From IMG/VR virus record IMGVR_UViG_3300045930_000092, positions 1 through 45,079 of that record: a stretch of 45,079 nucleotides of DNA; one strand, 5' to 3'. The translations under genes were made by a program, and so were the position numbers. Positions 1-8,246 of this stretch are shown here, piece after piece (position 1 is the stretch's first letter; every line of letters starts with the position of its first letter). The notes beneath the pieces are model-generated. The model was not told the DNA's origin. It saw nothing but the letters and a program-made list of their open reading frames with translations, and did not search any database. The stretch is from a virus.

Positions 1-163
1 CCCAAAAAATTCCCCGGGGGGATATTTTCCACAAAGTCTTTTGGTCTCCGGGGGTCCTGAAGCCCCAGAGTTGGGAGAACGGCCGTCCCGTGACCTCTGC
101 GGCTGCACTCTGGGGCTTCAGAACCTTCGTAGAACTAGTCGAAAGGAAAGGAGGAGTCGCCGT
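1..163. other. Left genome end; non-coding, inverted repeat
   Basis: No gene with a ribosome site is visible here. A GC box (CCCC then six G, 12-21) is followed by GATATTTTCC. A perfect 14-base inverted repeat lies at 57-70 (CTGAAGCCCCAGAG) and 108-121 (CTCTGGGGCTTCAG), enclosing 37 bases. Lying just before the terminase genes at a window end, this could hold a cos or terminase-binding site, or be a leader hairpin of the packaging operon. That role is inferred from position only. Confidence 0.45.
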
Positions 164-511
164 ATGGCGAGAGCAAGAGCTCCGGACAACGGAAGAAGGC
201 GCCGAAGGCCAGCGACTTCTCCTGAGCTTCGCGAGCTTGAGATCTCTGCAGCGGCCTACGATCTCGCTGAGTCACAGATCCAAGCAGGAACCGCGTCGTC
301 CCAGGTCATCACCCATTTCCTCAAGATGGGTTCGACGCGCGAGCGGCTCGAGCAGCAACGCATCGAGCACGAGAACGAACTTCTACAGGTCAAGCGCCAA
401 GCGATCGAGAGCCAACAGAGGATCGAGGAGCTGTACATCGATGCCATTGCGGCCATGAAGTCCTACTCAGGCTCCGGGGAGCAGACTGAGGACCATGACT
501 ACGACGTTTAG
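164..511 (+). CDS. Small terminase-like DNA-packaging protein
   Basis: This 115-residue protein starts at ATG 164 behind AAAGGAGG; the reading frame is open further left, but no other start has a ribosome site. It has a basic N-terminus with a run of arginines, then a helical segment (SSQVITHFLKMGSTRERLEQ) and a long charged helix likely to be a coiled coil. Proteins of this make-up are found at the start of phage packaging operons and I recall them as small-terminase-like. The neighbours, an HNH protein and the large terminase, fit DNA recognition for packaging. The assignment rests on family memory and position; an unrelated DNA-binding protein is possible. Confidence 0.55.
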   Translation: MARARAPDNGRRRRRPATSPELRELEISAAAYDLAESQIQAGTASSQVITHFLKMGSTRERLEQQRIEHENELLQVKRQAIESQQRIEELYIDAIAAMKSYSGSGEQTEDHDYDV

Positions 512-914
512 GCGCTATTCCGAGATCGAACGTCTCGGGACATTCGACGAACGCTTCGAATACCTGAAACTGGACGGTCATGTCGGCCGATCCACTTTCG
601 GGTTCGACCGGTGGATGAACCAGCGTTTTTACCGCTCTGCGGAGTGGAAGTGGGCCAGGAACGCAGTGATCGTACGCGACATGGGCTGCGACCTGGGCAT
701 AAGGGGCTACGAGATCGCGTTCGGCCCTCTCCTGATTCATCACATGAATCCGATGACCGAGTTGGACATCGTCAACGGAGAGGGTTGGATTCTCGACCCC
801 GAATACCTGATCACCACGTCACACCGGACGCATAATGCCATCCATTACGGCAACAAGGACAATCTCCCACCTGTCGTTGTACAACGTAAGCCTGGCGATA
901 CCAAGCTCTGGTGA
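495..914 (+). CDS. HNH endonuclease-like protein
   Basis: The product has 139 residues and overlaps the upstream gene by 17 bases. It shows an HNH-type core: a GCDLG turn, LLIHHMNP with His82 and His83, then a downstream SHRTHNAIHYG segment that would complete the His-Asn-His metal site. HNH proteins next to terminase genes in cos phages assist the packaging nuclease in cutting concatemers, and the position here fits that role. The classical zinc-binding CxxC pairs are absent. Confidence in the fold is good; the packaging role is inferred from neighbours. Confidence 0.7.
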   Translation: MTTTFRRYSEIERLGTFDERFEYLKLDGHVGRSTFGFDRWMNQRFYRSAEWKWARNAVIVRDMGCDLGIRGYEIAFGPLLIHHMNPMTELDIVNGEGWILDPEYLITTSHRTHNAIHYGNKDNLPPVVVQRKPGDTKLW

Positions 915-924
915 AGGAGGTCCC

Positions 925-1389
925 GTGCCCCAAGGCAAGCGCAAGAAGTCCGCCAAGAAGGCGGCACCGAAGTCAGGGAAGTCCAAGACGCGTCATCGCC
1001 TCTCCACGCACTTCGTGATCGAGGAGTTCGACTGCAGAGACGGCACGTTGGTCAAGCCTCGCGAGTACAACGGGCTCCAGTACCTCTGCCGTCAGTACCT
1101 CGAGCCGATGCGCAAGCAGTTCGGCCCCTGCACCGTTCACTCGGGCTACCGGACGGTGTCCTGGAACAAGCACGTCGGGGGTGAGCCCAACAGCTTCCAC
1201 ATCTACACCATGCATGACGGCAACGACCAGGCTGCGGACGTCTCGTTCGCGCGCGGGGGCCCGAACCAGTGGGCGGCGTTCGCCAACAACATCCGCCGCA
1301 AGAAGCGCGGTGGACGCGGGGGGATCGGCATCTACTCGACGTTCGTCCACCTCGATATCCGCGACTATCCCGCCAACTGGCGGGGCTGA
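925..1389 (+). CDS. M15-family peptidase, probable endolysin
   Basis: A 154-residue protein starting at GTG 925 behind AAGGAGG. After a lysine-rich N-terminus it matches the M15A D-Ala-D-Ala carboxypeptidase-like fold: HFVIEEFDCRDG near residue 30, SGYRTVSWNKHVGG near 73, and zinc ligands His92 (NSFH), Asp105 (AADV) and His142 (FVHLD). These enzymes cut peptide cross-links of peptidoglycan. No signal peptide is visible, so export would need the holin at 24567 or packaging into the virion. Its place beside the terminase genes, 23 kb from the holin, is unusual for an endolysin and leaves a virion-associated entry role open. Confidence 0.8.
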   Translation: MPQGKRKKSAKKAAPKSGKSKTRHRLSTHFVIEEFDCRDGTLVKPREYNGLQYLCRQYLEPMRKQFGPCTVHSGYRTVSWNKHVGGEPNSFHIYTMHDGNDQAADVSFARGGPNQWAAFANNIRRKKRGGRGGIGIYSTFVHLDIRDYPANWRG

Positions 1390-1493
1390 TGGGCATTGAT
1401 GGTCTCCGTCACCTGGTACCACACACTCGAGCGTGTGTGAACGGAGAGATCGATCCCGAGTGTTGGTGCGAAGAATCAATCCAAGGAGGTCAG

Positions 1494-1805
1494 ATGGACG
1501 AGCAGGAAGTCCCGCGGGACGAGATGACGGCCGAAGAGGCCGCAGCGGCGGGAGTGGAGGGGTCCGACGCGATTCCCGACAACCCGGAGCCCGAACCGGA
1601 GCCCGAACCGGAGCCCGACGAGCGGACCGACGACCCCGCGCCGGTCGACAACCCCGATCTCTCCGAGGACGGTGACGACGACTCGTTCGAGTCCGAGCCG
1701 ATCAGCCCCGGGGACATGGACCAGACGTCCGGCGAGGGATCGGAGACGCGCGAGGACCCCGCCGATCTCTCCGGCGTGGAGAAGGAGTTCGACGACAACG
1801 ACTGA
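1494..1805 (+). CDS. Acidic disordered protein with Glu-Pro repeats
   Basis: This 103-residue protein is almost entirely Asp, Glu, Pro, Ser and Gly, with an EPEPEPEPEP run near residue 32, so it is expected to be disordered and strongly negative. ATG 1494 follows AAGGAGGT. The frame is open upstream to ATG 1389, which overlaps the stop of the M15 gene; a longer form would add a short Cys-containing segment (CVNGEIDPECWC). Its function is unknown. Acidic proteins in head operons can act as DNA mimics or scaffold helpers, but nothing here demonstrates either. Confidence 0.6.
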   Translation: MDEQEVPRDEMTAEEAAAAGVEGSDAIPDNPEPEPEPEPEPDERTDDPAPVDNPDLSEDGDDDSFESEPISPGDMDQTSGEGSETREDPADLSGVEKEFDDND

Positions 1806-1835
1806 CCCGACCTGAAGCAGAGAAAGGAGGTGGAG

Positions 1836-2228
1836 ATGGAAGAGAGCGTTCTATTGAGCACAAAGAAGATCCTCGGTATCAGTCCTGACGACGATGCCTT
1901 CGATCTCGACGTCATCACCCACATCAACTCGGCCATCTCCATCCTCGAGCAGGTCGGGATCCCCAACGAGGGGTACATCCAGGACGACGAGCCCACCTGG
2001 GGAGACGTGTTCGCGGGGATCGTGGACGATCCAAACCGCAATCAGCTCCAGCTGATCAGGACCATCGTCTATCTGCAGGTGCGTCTGCTGTTCGATCCGC
2101 CTGCTACCTCCTTCCTGATCGCTGCCACACAGGAGCAGATCAGGGAACATATCTGGCGGCTCAATGTCAGACGAGAAGACATCGAGTACGTAGATCCGGA
2201 TCCTCCGGGGGTGGTTCTAGATGGCTAA
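1836..2228 (+). CDS. Head-tail connector (gp6-like)
   Basis: A 130-residue, mainly helical protein. ATG 1836 is preferred over GTG 1830 because the latter overlaps the AAAGGAGG ribosome site. The pattern KKILGISPDDDAFDLDVITH at the N-terminus, TWGDVFAG in the middle and YLQVRLLFDPP near residue 80 is typical of phage head-tail connector proteins that form a ring below the portal. It overlaps the next gene by 8 bases. Its distance from the portal gene (6 kb) is unusual for this family. Confidence 0.72.
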   Translation: MEESVLLSTKKILGISPDDDAFDLDVITHINSAISILEQVGIPNEGYIQDDEPTWGDVFAGIVDDPNRNQLQLIRTIVYLQVRLLFDPPATSFLIAATQEQIREHIWRLNVRREDIEYVDPDPPGVVLDG

Positions 2229-3171
2229 CCTGGTCATCGCGGCCATCCCCGCTGAGGATGACTACGTCCACAAGATCTCTAGCGAGAAGGTCCCGCATTG
2301 CACGCTGCTGTTCCTGGGCGATGCGATGAAGGTTCCCAACGTGCTCAAGATCGTGGAGTTCGTCGGACATGCGGTCGATGTTTGGGAGCGCGGGCCCTTC
2401 ATGCTGGAGGTGGACCACCGCGGAACGCTGGGAGAGGACAAAGCGGACGTTCTCTTCTTCAAGAAGAACTGGAGCGGAAAGGAGCTGGAGAACTTCCGCT
2501 GGCAACTTCTCCAGAACAGCCAGATCCGCACGGCGTATGACAACGCGGACCAGTTCGAGGGTCCCTGGATCCCGCATCTGACTCTCGGCTATCCCGAAAC
2601 TCCTGCAAAAGAGGATGATCGGGACTATCCCGGCATTCGCTGGGTCGACTTCGATCGCATCGCGGTCTGGTTCGGGAACTACGAGGGGCCGGAGTGGCGG
2701 CTCGAGTACAACGACGACCTCGCGGAGGTGAGCATGGGCACAGAGGTAGCACGTGGTGAGGAGTTCATCGCCCACTTCGGCGTCAAGGGCATGAAGTGGG
2801 GCGTGCGCAAGGAGCGGTCGGTCTCGACCAGCGTCCAGACGGATCAGGGTCTCGTCCGCCGCAAGACGGTGGTGAAGACCAAGGGCGGAGAGTCCCATCC
2901 GGCGCATACCGATGCGATCGTCGCCGCAGTCCAGAAGCAGAAGCTCAAGAAGAGCGGGACGGCGGCACTCTCCACACAAGAGCTGCGCGAACTCTCCACT
3001 CGCCTACAGCTCGAAGCACAAGTCGAGTCGCTGACGTCCAAGAAGGGCAAGAAGTTCGCTCAGCGCCAGCTGGAGACGGCTGGCCAGCAGCAGATCCAGC
3101 GCGGCGTTGCCCGAGGCATCGCCAAGGGTGCGGCGAAGAAGGGCGGAACGGCGGCACTTCTGCTCGCATAG
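2221..3171 (+). CDS. 2H phosphoesterase fused to virion-type GMKWG segment
   Basis: The N-terminal ~170 residues carry the two His-x-Thr motifs of the 2H phosphoesterase superfamily: PHCTLLFLG with His26 and Thr28, and PHLTLGYP with His119 and Thr121. These enzymes open 2',3'- or cyclic phosphodiester bonds; relatives include the phage anti-CBASS protein Acb1. A HFGVKGMKWGVRK motif follows at 185-197, a short element found in many phage head proteins, then a Lys/Gln-rich helical tail. The gene sits among head genes just before the large terminase. What I see is the fused architecture; a virion-delivered cyclic-nucleotide hydrolase is inference. RNA end-processing is the main alternative. Confidence 0.72.
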   Translation: MANLVIAAIPAEDDYVHKISSEKVPHCTLLFLGDAMKVPNVLKIVEFVGHAVDVWERGPFMLEVDHRGTLGEDKADVLFFKKNWSGKELENFRWQLLQNSQIRTAYDNADQFEGPWIPHLTLGYPETPAKEDDRDYPGIRWVDFDRIAVWFGNYEGPEWRLEYNDDLAEVSMGTEVARGEEFIAHFGVKGMKWGVRKERSVSTSVQTDQGLVRRKTVVKTKGGESHPAHTDAIVAAVQKQKLKKSGTAALSTQELRELSTRLQLEAQVESLTSKKGKKFAQRQLETAGQQQIQRGVARGIAKGAAKKGGTAALLLA

Positions 3172-3183
3172 GAAGGAGGTCTC

Positions 3184-4929
3184 ATGGCGCTGTCCAATAC
3201 TGCAACGCCTGTCTATTACGGACAGTTCCGTGATGCCGTCGTGCGAGGTCAGATCCCGGTGAACCGGGAGATCTCGATGGAGATGAATCGCATCGACGCG
3301 CTCATCGCCAACCCGAACATCTACTACGACGATCAGCAGGTGGAGGGCTTCATCCGGTTCTGTGAGGGCGAGATGACCCTCACGGACGGTGGAGATCTTC
3401 ACCTGCTGTTCAGTTTCAAGCTGTGGGCCGAACAGGTTTTCGGCTGGTGGTACTTCGTCGAGCGGAGTGTCTACGTTCCCGACGAGGATGGGTACAACGG
3501 GCATTACCAGAAGCGGACGATCCGGAAACGGTTGGTCACGAAGCAGTATCTGATCGTGGCCAGAGGAGCGGCTAAGTCGATGTACGCCGCTCTGATCCAG
3601 GCCTACTTCATGTGCGTCGACACCACGACCACCCACCAGGTGGCCACGGCTCCGACCATGAAGCAGGCCGAGGAGACCATGTCTCCGATGAGGACGGCGA
3701 TCACGCGCGCGCGTGGGCCGCTCTTCAAGTTCCTCACCGAGGGTTCGATGCAGAACACCACGGGGAACAGGATGCTCAGGCAGAAGCTTGCATCCACCAA
3801 GAAGGGCATCGAGAACTTTCTGACCGGATCGCTGTGCGAGATCCGGCCGATGGCGATCAACAAGCTCCAGGGACTGCGTCCCAAGATCTCGACGATCGAC
3901 GAATGGCTGTCCGGCGATCTCCGAGAGGACGTTGTCGGTGCCGTGGAGCAGGGAGCGTCGAAGCTTGACGACTTCCTGATCATCGCCATCAGCTCAGAGG
4001 GAACCGTCCGCAACGGTTCCGGCGACACCATCAAAATGGAACTCGCAGATATCCTCAAGGGCGAGTACCACGCACCGCACATCTCGATCTGGCACTACAA
4101 ACTCGACGAACTCGAAGAAGTCGGTAATCCCGGCATGTGGGTCAAGGCGAATCCAAACTTAGGACTGACTGTTACCTATGAGACTTACCACCTTGACGTG
4201 GAGCGGGCCGAGAAGGCACCTGCGGCCAGGAATGACATCCTGGCCAAGCGGTTTGGTATCCCCATGGAGGGCTACACGTACTTCTTCACATATGAAGAGA
4301 CGTTGCCCCACCGTCCACGAGACTTCTGGCAAATGCCATGCTCACTGGGCGCGGATCTATCACAGGGCGACGACTTCTGCGCATTCACCTTCCTCTTTCC
4401 ACTTGGCGGAGAAAGGTTCGGAGTCAAGACTCGGAGTTACATCACGGAGCGCACGCTGTATCTGATCCAACCAGGTCTGCGCCCGAAGTACGACGAGTTC
4501 ATCAAGGAAGGGTCGCTCCATGTCATGCCGGGCACAGTCCTGGACATGATGGAGGTCTACGACGATCTCGATGCGTTCATCATCTCCACCGAGTACGACG
4601 TCAGAACCTTCGGGTACGACCCCTACAACGCCAAGTCGTTCGTCGCTCGCTGGGAAGCCGAGAATGGTCCTTACGGGATCGAGAAGGTGATCCAGGGAGC
4701 CCGGACGGAATCTGTCCCGCTCGGTGAGATCAAGAAACTCGCCGAGGACCGGTTCCTCATCTTCGACGAGGCACTCATGCAGTTCGCCATGGGCAATTGC
4801 ATCACCATGGAGGACACCAACGGCAACCGGAAGCTGTTGAAGCGACGGCAAGAGGAGAAGATCGACAACGTGGCGGCCCTCATGGACGCCTACATCGCCC
4901 TCAGGGCAAACCCGGAGGCATTCGAATGA
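3184..4929 (+). CDS. terL: Terminase large subunit
   Basis: This 581-residue protein is the packaging motor ATPase and nuclease. The Walker A-like loop is VARGAAKS (Lys131), the Walker B is STIDEW (Asp239, Glu240), and the RNase H-like nuclease domain begins with GADLSQGDD (Asp391), followed by FGYDPYNA and, near the end, [12 protein letters not shown]. Length and order match HK97-type large terminases. AAGGAGG precedes ATG 3184, and the next gene overlaps the stop by 4 bases. Confidence 0.93.
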   Translation: MALSNTATPVYYGQFRDAVVRGQIPVNREISMEMNRIDALIANPNIYYDDQQVEGFIRFCEGEMTLTDGGDLHLLFSFKLWAEQVFGWWYFVERSVYVPDEDGYNGHYQKRTIRKRLVTKQYLIVARGAAKSMYAALIQAYFMCVDTTTTHQVATAPTMKQAEETMSPMRTAITRARGPLFKFLTEGSMQNTTGNRMLRQKLASTKKGIENFLTGSLCEIRPMAINKLQGLRPKISTIDEWLSGDLREDVVGAVEQGASKLDDFLIIAISSEGTVRNGSGDTIKMELADILKGEYHAPHISIWHYKLDELEEVGNPGMWVKANPNLGLTVTYETYHLDVERAEKAPAARNDILAKRFGIPMEGYTYFFTYEETLPHRPRDFWQMPCSLGADLSQGDDFCAFTFLFPLGGERFGVKTRSYITERTLYLIQPGLRPKYDEFIKEGSLHVMPGTVLDMMEVYDDLDAFIISTEYDVRTFGYDPYNAKSFVARWEAENGPYGIEKVIQGARTESVPLGEIKKLAEDRFLIFDEALMQFAMGNCITMEDTNGNRKLLKRRQEEKIDNVAALMDAYIALRANPEAFE

Positions 4930-6128
4930 CCGAGACGGTGGAGCTTCCACCTGGACCGCAGGTCCTGGAAGCGATCCTGGTTCCGGGAGTTCAACGGAAC
5001 CCGAACCGCCTGGCTGGTCGTGTCGCGCTCTACGATCAGTTCGGAAACCCGATCGATCTCGCCTCGGGCTCTCAAGGGCCAAAGGGCGATACCGGTCCTG
5101 AAGGTCCTGTCGGACCGATCGGTCCGCAAGGCCCTCCCGGCACTGCCGGAGCCGCAGGTGCCGCAGGTGCCGCGGGGCCCAAGGGTGATACCGGAGCTCA
5201 GGGTGTCGCTGGACCTCAGGGCGTCAAGGGTGACAAGGGCGACAAGGGTGACACCGGAGCCCAGGGCCCGATCGGCAACACCGGAGCCGCAGGCGCGACG
5301 GGCGCAGCCGGAGCTCAGGGCCCCGCCGGGGCCGCAGGTCCCAAAGGCGATACCGGAGCTGCCGGAGCTCAAGGTCTCCAAGGTGCCAAGGGGGATCAGG
5401 GCATCAAGGGCGACACCGGAGCCCAGGGCCCGATCGGCAACACCGGTGCGACAGGTGCCGCGGGCGCGCAAGGGCCTGCCGGTGCGGCCGGGCCCAAGGG
5501 TGATCCGGGCAACCAGGGTCCCGCGGGCGCGACGGGCGCGCAGGGAACCCAAGGCGTCAAGGGCGATACCGGCCCGCAGGGATCGGTCGGAGCCACAGGA
5601 GCCCAGGGTGCGACCGGTGCTCAGGGCGCTCAGGGTCCTGCGGGGATCCAGGGACCGAAGGGCGATCCGGGTCAGAGCATTCTCTGGCGGAACAAGATCC
5701 GCTGCACGGCTGGGGCATATCGCTCGGCCAGTTTCAACGGGTCCACGGCGTATCACGTTCTCGAGCAGACAGCCACCATGGGCGCACCGAGCATTCAACT
5801 CAATGTGCCTTCACAGTCGGTGGCCTTCGAGCTGGAGTGCATCCACAACATGGCGCTCAATCGCAAGGACGACGCCGCGTATCACTACCTCTACCACGGG
5901 ATGCGCCTGATCCCAGACGACGAGGACGGGTTCGCCTATATCTGGGTGGTCACCACTCAGCACGGTAGCGTGAACCAGTTCGAGGGGTTCAACATCAAGG
6001 GCTCGTTCCGATGCAAGGCCGGGACTTCGTACTCGCTTCAGGCCATCATGGGCGGCGGCAACGGCGGAACCTGGAACTACATGAAGAACGAGATGACCTG
6101 GCTCGAGGCGAAGGCGGTGGCACTGTGA
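4926..6128 (+). CDS. Collagen-like virion fibre protein
   Basis: A 400-residue protein with three parts. Residues ~10-45 form an N-terminal module ([15 protein letters not shown], then [14 protein letters not shown]) that recurs in the next two genes. Residues ~50-250 are Gly-X-Y repeats rich in GPKGDTG, GAQGPIG and GAAG, which form collagen triple helices. Residues ~255-400 are a globular head beginning [16 protein letters not shown]. Collagen-like phage proteins act as trimeric tail fibres or capsid appendages in host contact. Position between terL and portal is atypical for a tail fibre and suggests a head or neck decoration; that is inference. Confidence 0.85.
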   Translation: MTETVELPPGPQVLEAILVPGVQRNPNRLAGRVALYDQFGNPIDLASGSQGPKGDTGPEGPVGPIGPQGPPGTAGAAGAAGAAGPKGDTGAQGVAGPQGVKGDKGDKGDTGAQGPIGNTGAAGATGAAGAQGPAGAAGPKGDTGAAGAQGLQGAKGDQGIKGDTGAQGPIGNTGATGAAGAQGPAGAAGPKGDPGNQGPAGATGAQGTQGVKGDTGPQGSVGATGAQGATGAQGAQGPAGIQGPKGDPGQSILWRNKIRCTAGAYRSASFNGSTAYHVLEQTATMGAPSIQLNVPSQSVAFELECIHNMALNRKDDAAYHYLYHGMRLIPDDEDGFAYIWVVTTQHGSVNQFEGFNIKGSFRCKAGTSYSLQAIMGGGNGGTWNYMKNEMTWLEAKAVAL

Positions 6129-6643
6129 ACGATCAGAAACCGATGCAGGCCATTGTCGTTCCCGGCCTGTCGCAGGATCTCAACCAGCAGTCGATGCGGC
6201 TCGCGCTCTTCGACGAAGAAGGCCAGCCTCTCGATATTTCGGGAGGAGGAAGCGGTCCGCCGCCGGAACCCGGATGGAACGGGATGCTGGACTGGCAGCC
6301 TTACCCGCTTGCCAACGGTTGGCAGAACTATCCGGATGTGTTCCCGGCCGACAACTTTGGCTACCCCTGCTTCGCCGTATACGGTGAAGTCGTCTGGCTC
6401 CGAGGGGCTCTCTACCGAGCCGACGACGGTGGCGGAGGGCATCTCGGCGCTCTTCCGGACGCGGCCAAGCCGTTCCACAAGCAGCGGATGAATCTCAATC
6501 AGGCTCAGGGGTTCCTCAGCTTGGACATCCGTCCCAACGGGCTGCTCGTGAACGGCAGTGGGAACCCACCTCCGAATGGTCACATCATCCTGTCGGGTCA
6601 CTACTACCTGACCGAGACTCTGAACCCGTCGTCACCGAGCTAA
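6125..6643 (+). CDS. Virion accessory protein sharing the fibre anchor
   Basis: The product (172 residues, GTG 6125) overlaps the collagen-like gene by 4 bases. Its first 40 residues repeat the anchor pattern of that gene: [15 protein letters not shown] followed by [15 protein letters not shown]. After a Gly/Pro linker comes a different domain rich in aromatic residues and ending in [12 protein letters not shown]. The shared N-terminus suggests docking to the same virion site with a different outer domain. No enzyme motif is visible. Confidence 0.65.
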   Translation: MNDQKPMQAIVVPGLSQDLNQQSMRLALFDEEGQPLDISGGGSGPPPEPGWNGMLDWQPYPLANGWQNYPDVFPADNFGYPCFAVYGEVVWLRGALYRADDGGGGHLGALPDAAKPFHKQRMNLNQAQGFLSLDIRPNGLLVNGSGNPPPNGHIILSGHYYLTETLNPSSPS

Positions 6644-6662
6644 TCGCAAAGGAGGGATTGAT

Positions 6663-7223
6663 ATTCCGAGAGTCACAGATCAGGCGACCCGTCAGTTCCT
6701 CCTCGTGACGGGTGAGCCTCTCGATCCTGAAGATCTTCCCGAGAGGATCCAGCTCTTCAGTAGCGAGGGAGACCCGCTGTCGATCCCGATCGGGCATCGT
6801 CGGGTTGCCGAGTTCACGACCGATATTCTCGGTCCTGCCGAAGACACCGGCAAGCTCGAAACCCGGGAACCGGGAGAAGGAGAATCCGGGACGGCGGCGA
6901 TCGGGGCCGGAGTCCTGCTCACGAAGATCCAGGTGAGCAGGCCCGCCCGGGTTCGGCTCTACACCTCGATGTCCAAGCGGGATGCGGATGTCGATCGGGA
7001 TCGGTTCACCGATCCGATGGACTATCCCGAGCCCAACCTCACCCCGGATCACGGGTGTCTGGCCGAGTTCCTATTCCTCAGCTTCCTCTCGATCGAGAAC
7101 ATCCCGTCCGACTATCTCTTCACCGCTGCTGCGGACGCGGACATCTCCTACCGGGTGGACAACTACGACCTGACGGCAGGTCCCGTCACGGTGACCTTGA
7201 CGATCAAGGACGTGGAGCAATGA
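6663..7223 (+). CDS. Virion accessory protein, third anchor paralogue
   Basis: Third gene with the anchor pattern (QFLLVTGEPLDPEDLPERIQ, then LFSSEGDPLSIP). The downstream part looks like a beta-rich carbohydrate- or surface-binding domain: VRLYTSMSKRDADVDRDR, later YLFTAAADADISYRV. The first ATG/GTG/TTG in frame is GTG 6705, which would delete most of the anchor. A strong AAAGGAGG lies at 6649-6656, seven bases before ATT 6663, so I place the start at the rare codon ATT (MPRVTDQATRQFLL). If GTG 6705 were used the protein would have 172 residues. Confidence 0.6.
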   Translation: MPRVTDQATRQFLLVTGEPLDPEDLPERIQLFSSEGDPLSIPIGHRRVAEFTTDILGPAEDTGKLETREPGEGESGTAAIGAGVLLTKIQVSRPARVRLYTSMSKRDADVDRDRFTDPMDYPEPNLTPDHGCLAEFLFLSFLSIENIPSDYLFTAAADADISYRVDNYDLTAGPVTVTLTIKDVEQ

Positions 7224-8086
7224 GCGCCTACGAGACGACGATCAACAACGTTCTCGACAGCGATGCTCGTTTCCAGGCCTGGGTTCAGGCCACGGAGGCT
7301 GCATTTCTGGCCTCCGGTTTTCTGGAGGTGGCTCCGGACACGGGTCAGATCAATCCTGCCACCATCGCGAAGCCCTCGGTCAGCTCGTTTGCGGGCTATC
7401 GGGTCTATCGGGCCAAGGATGCGCTCGCCGCCACCAAGCCGCTCTACTGCAGGATCGACTACGGGCTGGCGAACGCCGGTCGAGGCTCCATCAAGCGGAT
7501 AACCGGTACCGGATCCAACGGATCGGGCACACTGACCGGCGCTGGTGGTTCGATGGGATCGTCGCAGTCGACTCCTTCGTCGGACGGAAGCGGCACTGAG
7601 AGGGTCATCGGCGGAGGTGGAGAGGCCAGCGCCTGGTTCCAGCAGAATGATGCAGGACAATCCAGCCATCACGTCTTCCTGTGGATCGGTCGACTGATCA
7701 GTCCGGTGGACGGCTCTCCGCAGTCTCCGGTCACGTTCGATTTCTTCACGACGTCGAGCTCGGTGATCGCAGGAAGCGGGCTCTGGACGGATGGGGCTAT
7801 TTCCTGGGCGTCCATGTCACAGGGCTTGGCCTCGCACCTTCCGGATCTGTCCGGCAGCATCCAGACGGGCGGGAACGTCAGCAAGGTGCTCGCGTATCAG
7901 CCGCTGGTCTACCGCAACGGCGAGACGCTTACCTTCCCGATGGTGCACGGAAAGCCGACCGAGTTCCCGTTTACCGATCCGGCGTCTTCGCAGTTCGCCA
8001 TGAACATCTGGGGAGGCAGTCATAACTTCCTTCCCCTTCTGGGCAACGGTCCGCTCGGCGGGCGATACTGCGCGCTCTGGGAGTAG
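7220..8086 (+). CDS. Virion surface protein, glycine/serine-rich
   Basis: This 288-residue protein overlaps the previous stop by 4 bases. The start (ETTINNVLDSDARFQAWVQA) resembles phage minor structural proteins that begin with a short helix. A Gly/Ser-rich stretch around residues 95-135 separates two beta-rich halves, and the C-terminus (NFLPLLGNGPLGGRYCALWE) looks like a compact beta domain. It belongs to the accessory virion cassette between terL and portal. I do not recognise a named family. Confidence 0.55.
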   Translation: MSAYETTINNVLDSDARFQAWVQATEAAFLASGFLEVAPDTGQINPATIAKPSVSSFAGYRVYRAKDALAATKPLYCRIDYGLANAGRGSIKRITGTGSNGSGTLTGAGGSMGSSQSTPSSDGSGTERVIGGGGEASAWFQQNDAGQSSHHVFLWIGRLISPVDGSPQSPVTFDFFTTSSSVIAGSGLWTDGAISWASMSQGLASHLPDLSGSIQTGGNVSKVLAYQPLVYRNGETLTFPMVHGKPTEFPFTDPASSQFAMNIWGGSHNFLPLLGNGPLGGRYCALWE

Positions 8087-8089
8087 GAG

Positions 8090-8233
8090 ATGGCCCCTAC
8101 AGCAACTCCCTACGACGGGAGCACGCACGTCGATGCCGAACTCGATGCTCCCGAGAAGAAGGTCGGTGGCGTCGGTGGAGGGAAAGGCCGTCCGATGGAG
8201 GGCAAGATGTTCCCGAGAGGGACCGGCAAATGA
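8090..8233 (+). CDS. Small basic Gly-rich protein
   Basis: A 47-residue reading frame from ATG 8090, three bases after the previous stop, ending 13 bases before the portal gene. The middle carries a GGVGGGKGRPMEGKMFPRG segment, positive and flexible. Tight spacing within the operon supports translation; GGAG at 8087 overlaps the start, so the ribosome site is weak and coupling to the upstream gene is likely. Function unknown. Confidence 0.5.
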   Translation: MAPTATPYDGSTHVDAELDAPEKKVGGVGGGKGRPMEGKMFPRGTGK

Positions 8234-8246
8234 GAGGAGGTGACGA

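Noticed and set aside
5080-5670. CRISPR-like or tandem DNA repeat array
   Set aside because: The repetition follows Gly-X-Y codons of a collagen-like protein; there are no constant repeats with unique spacers.
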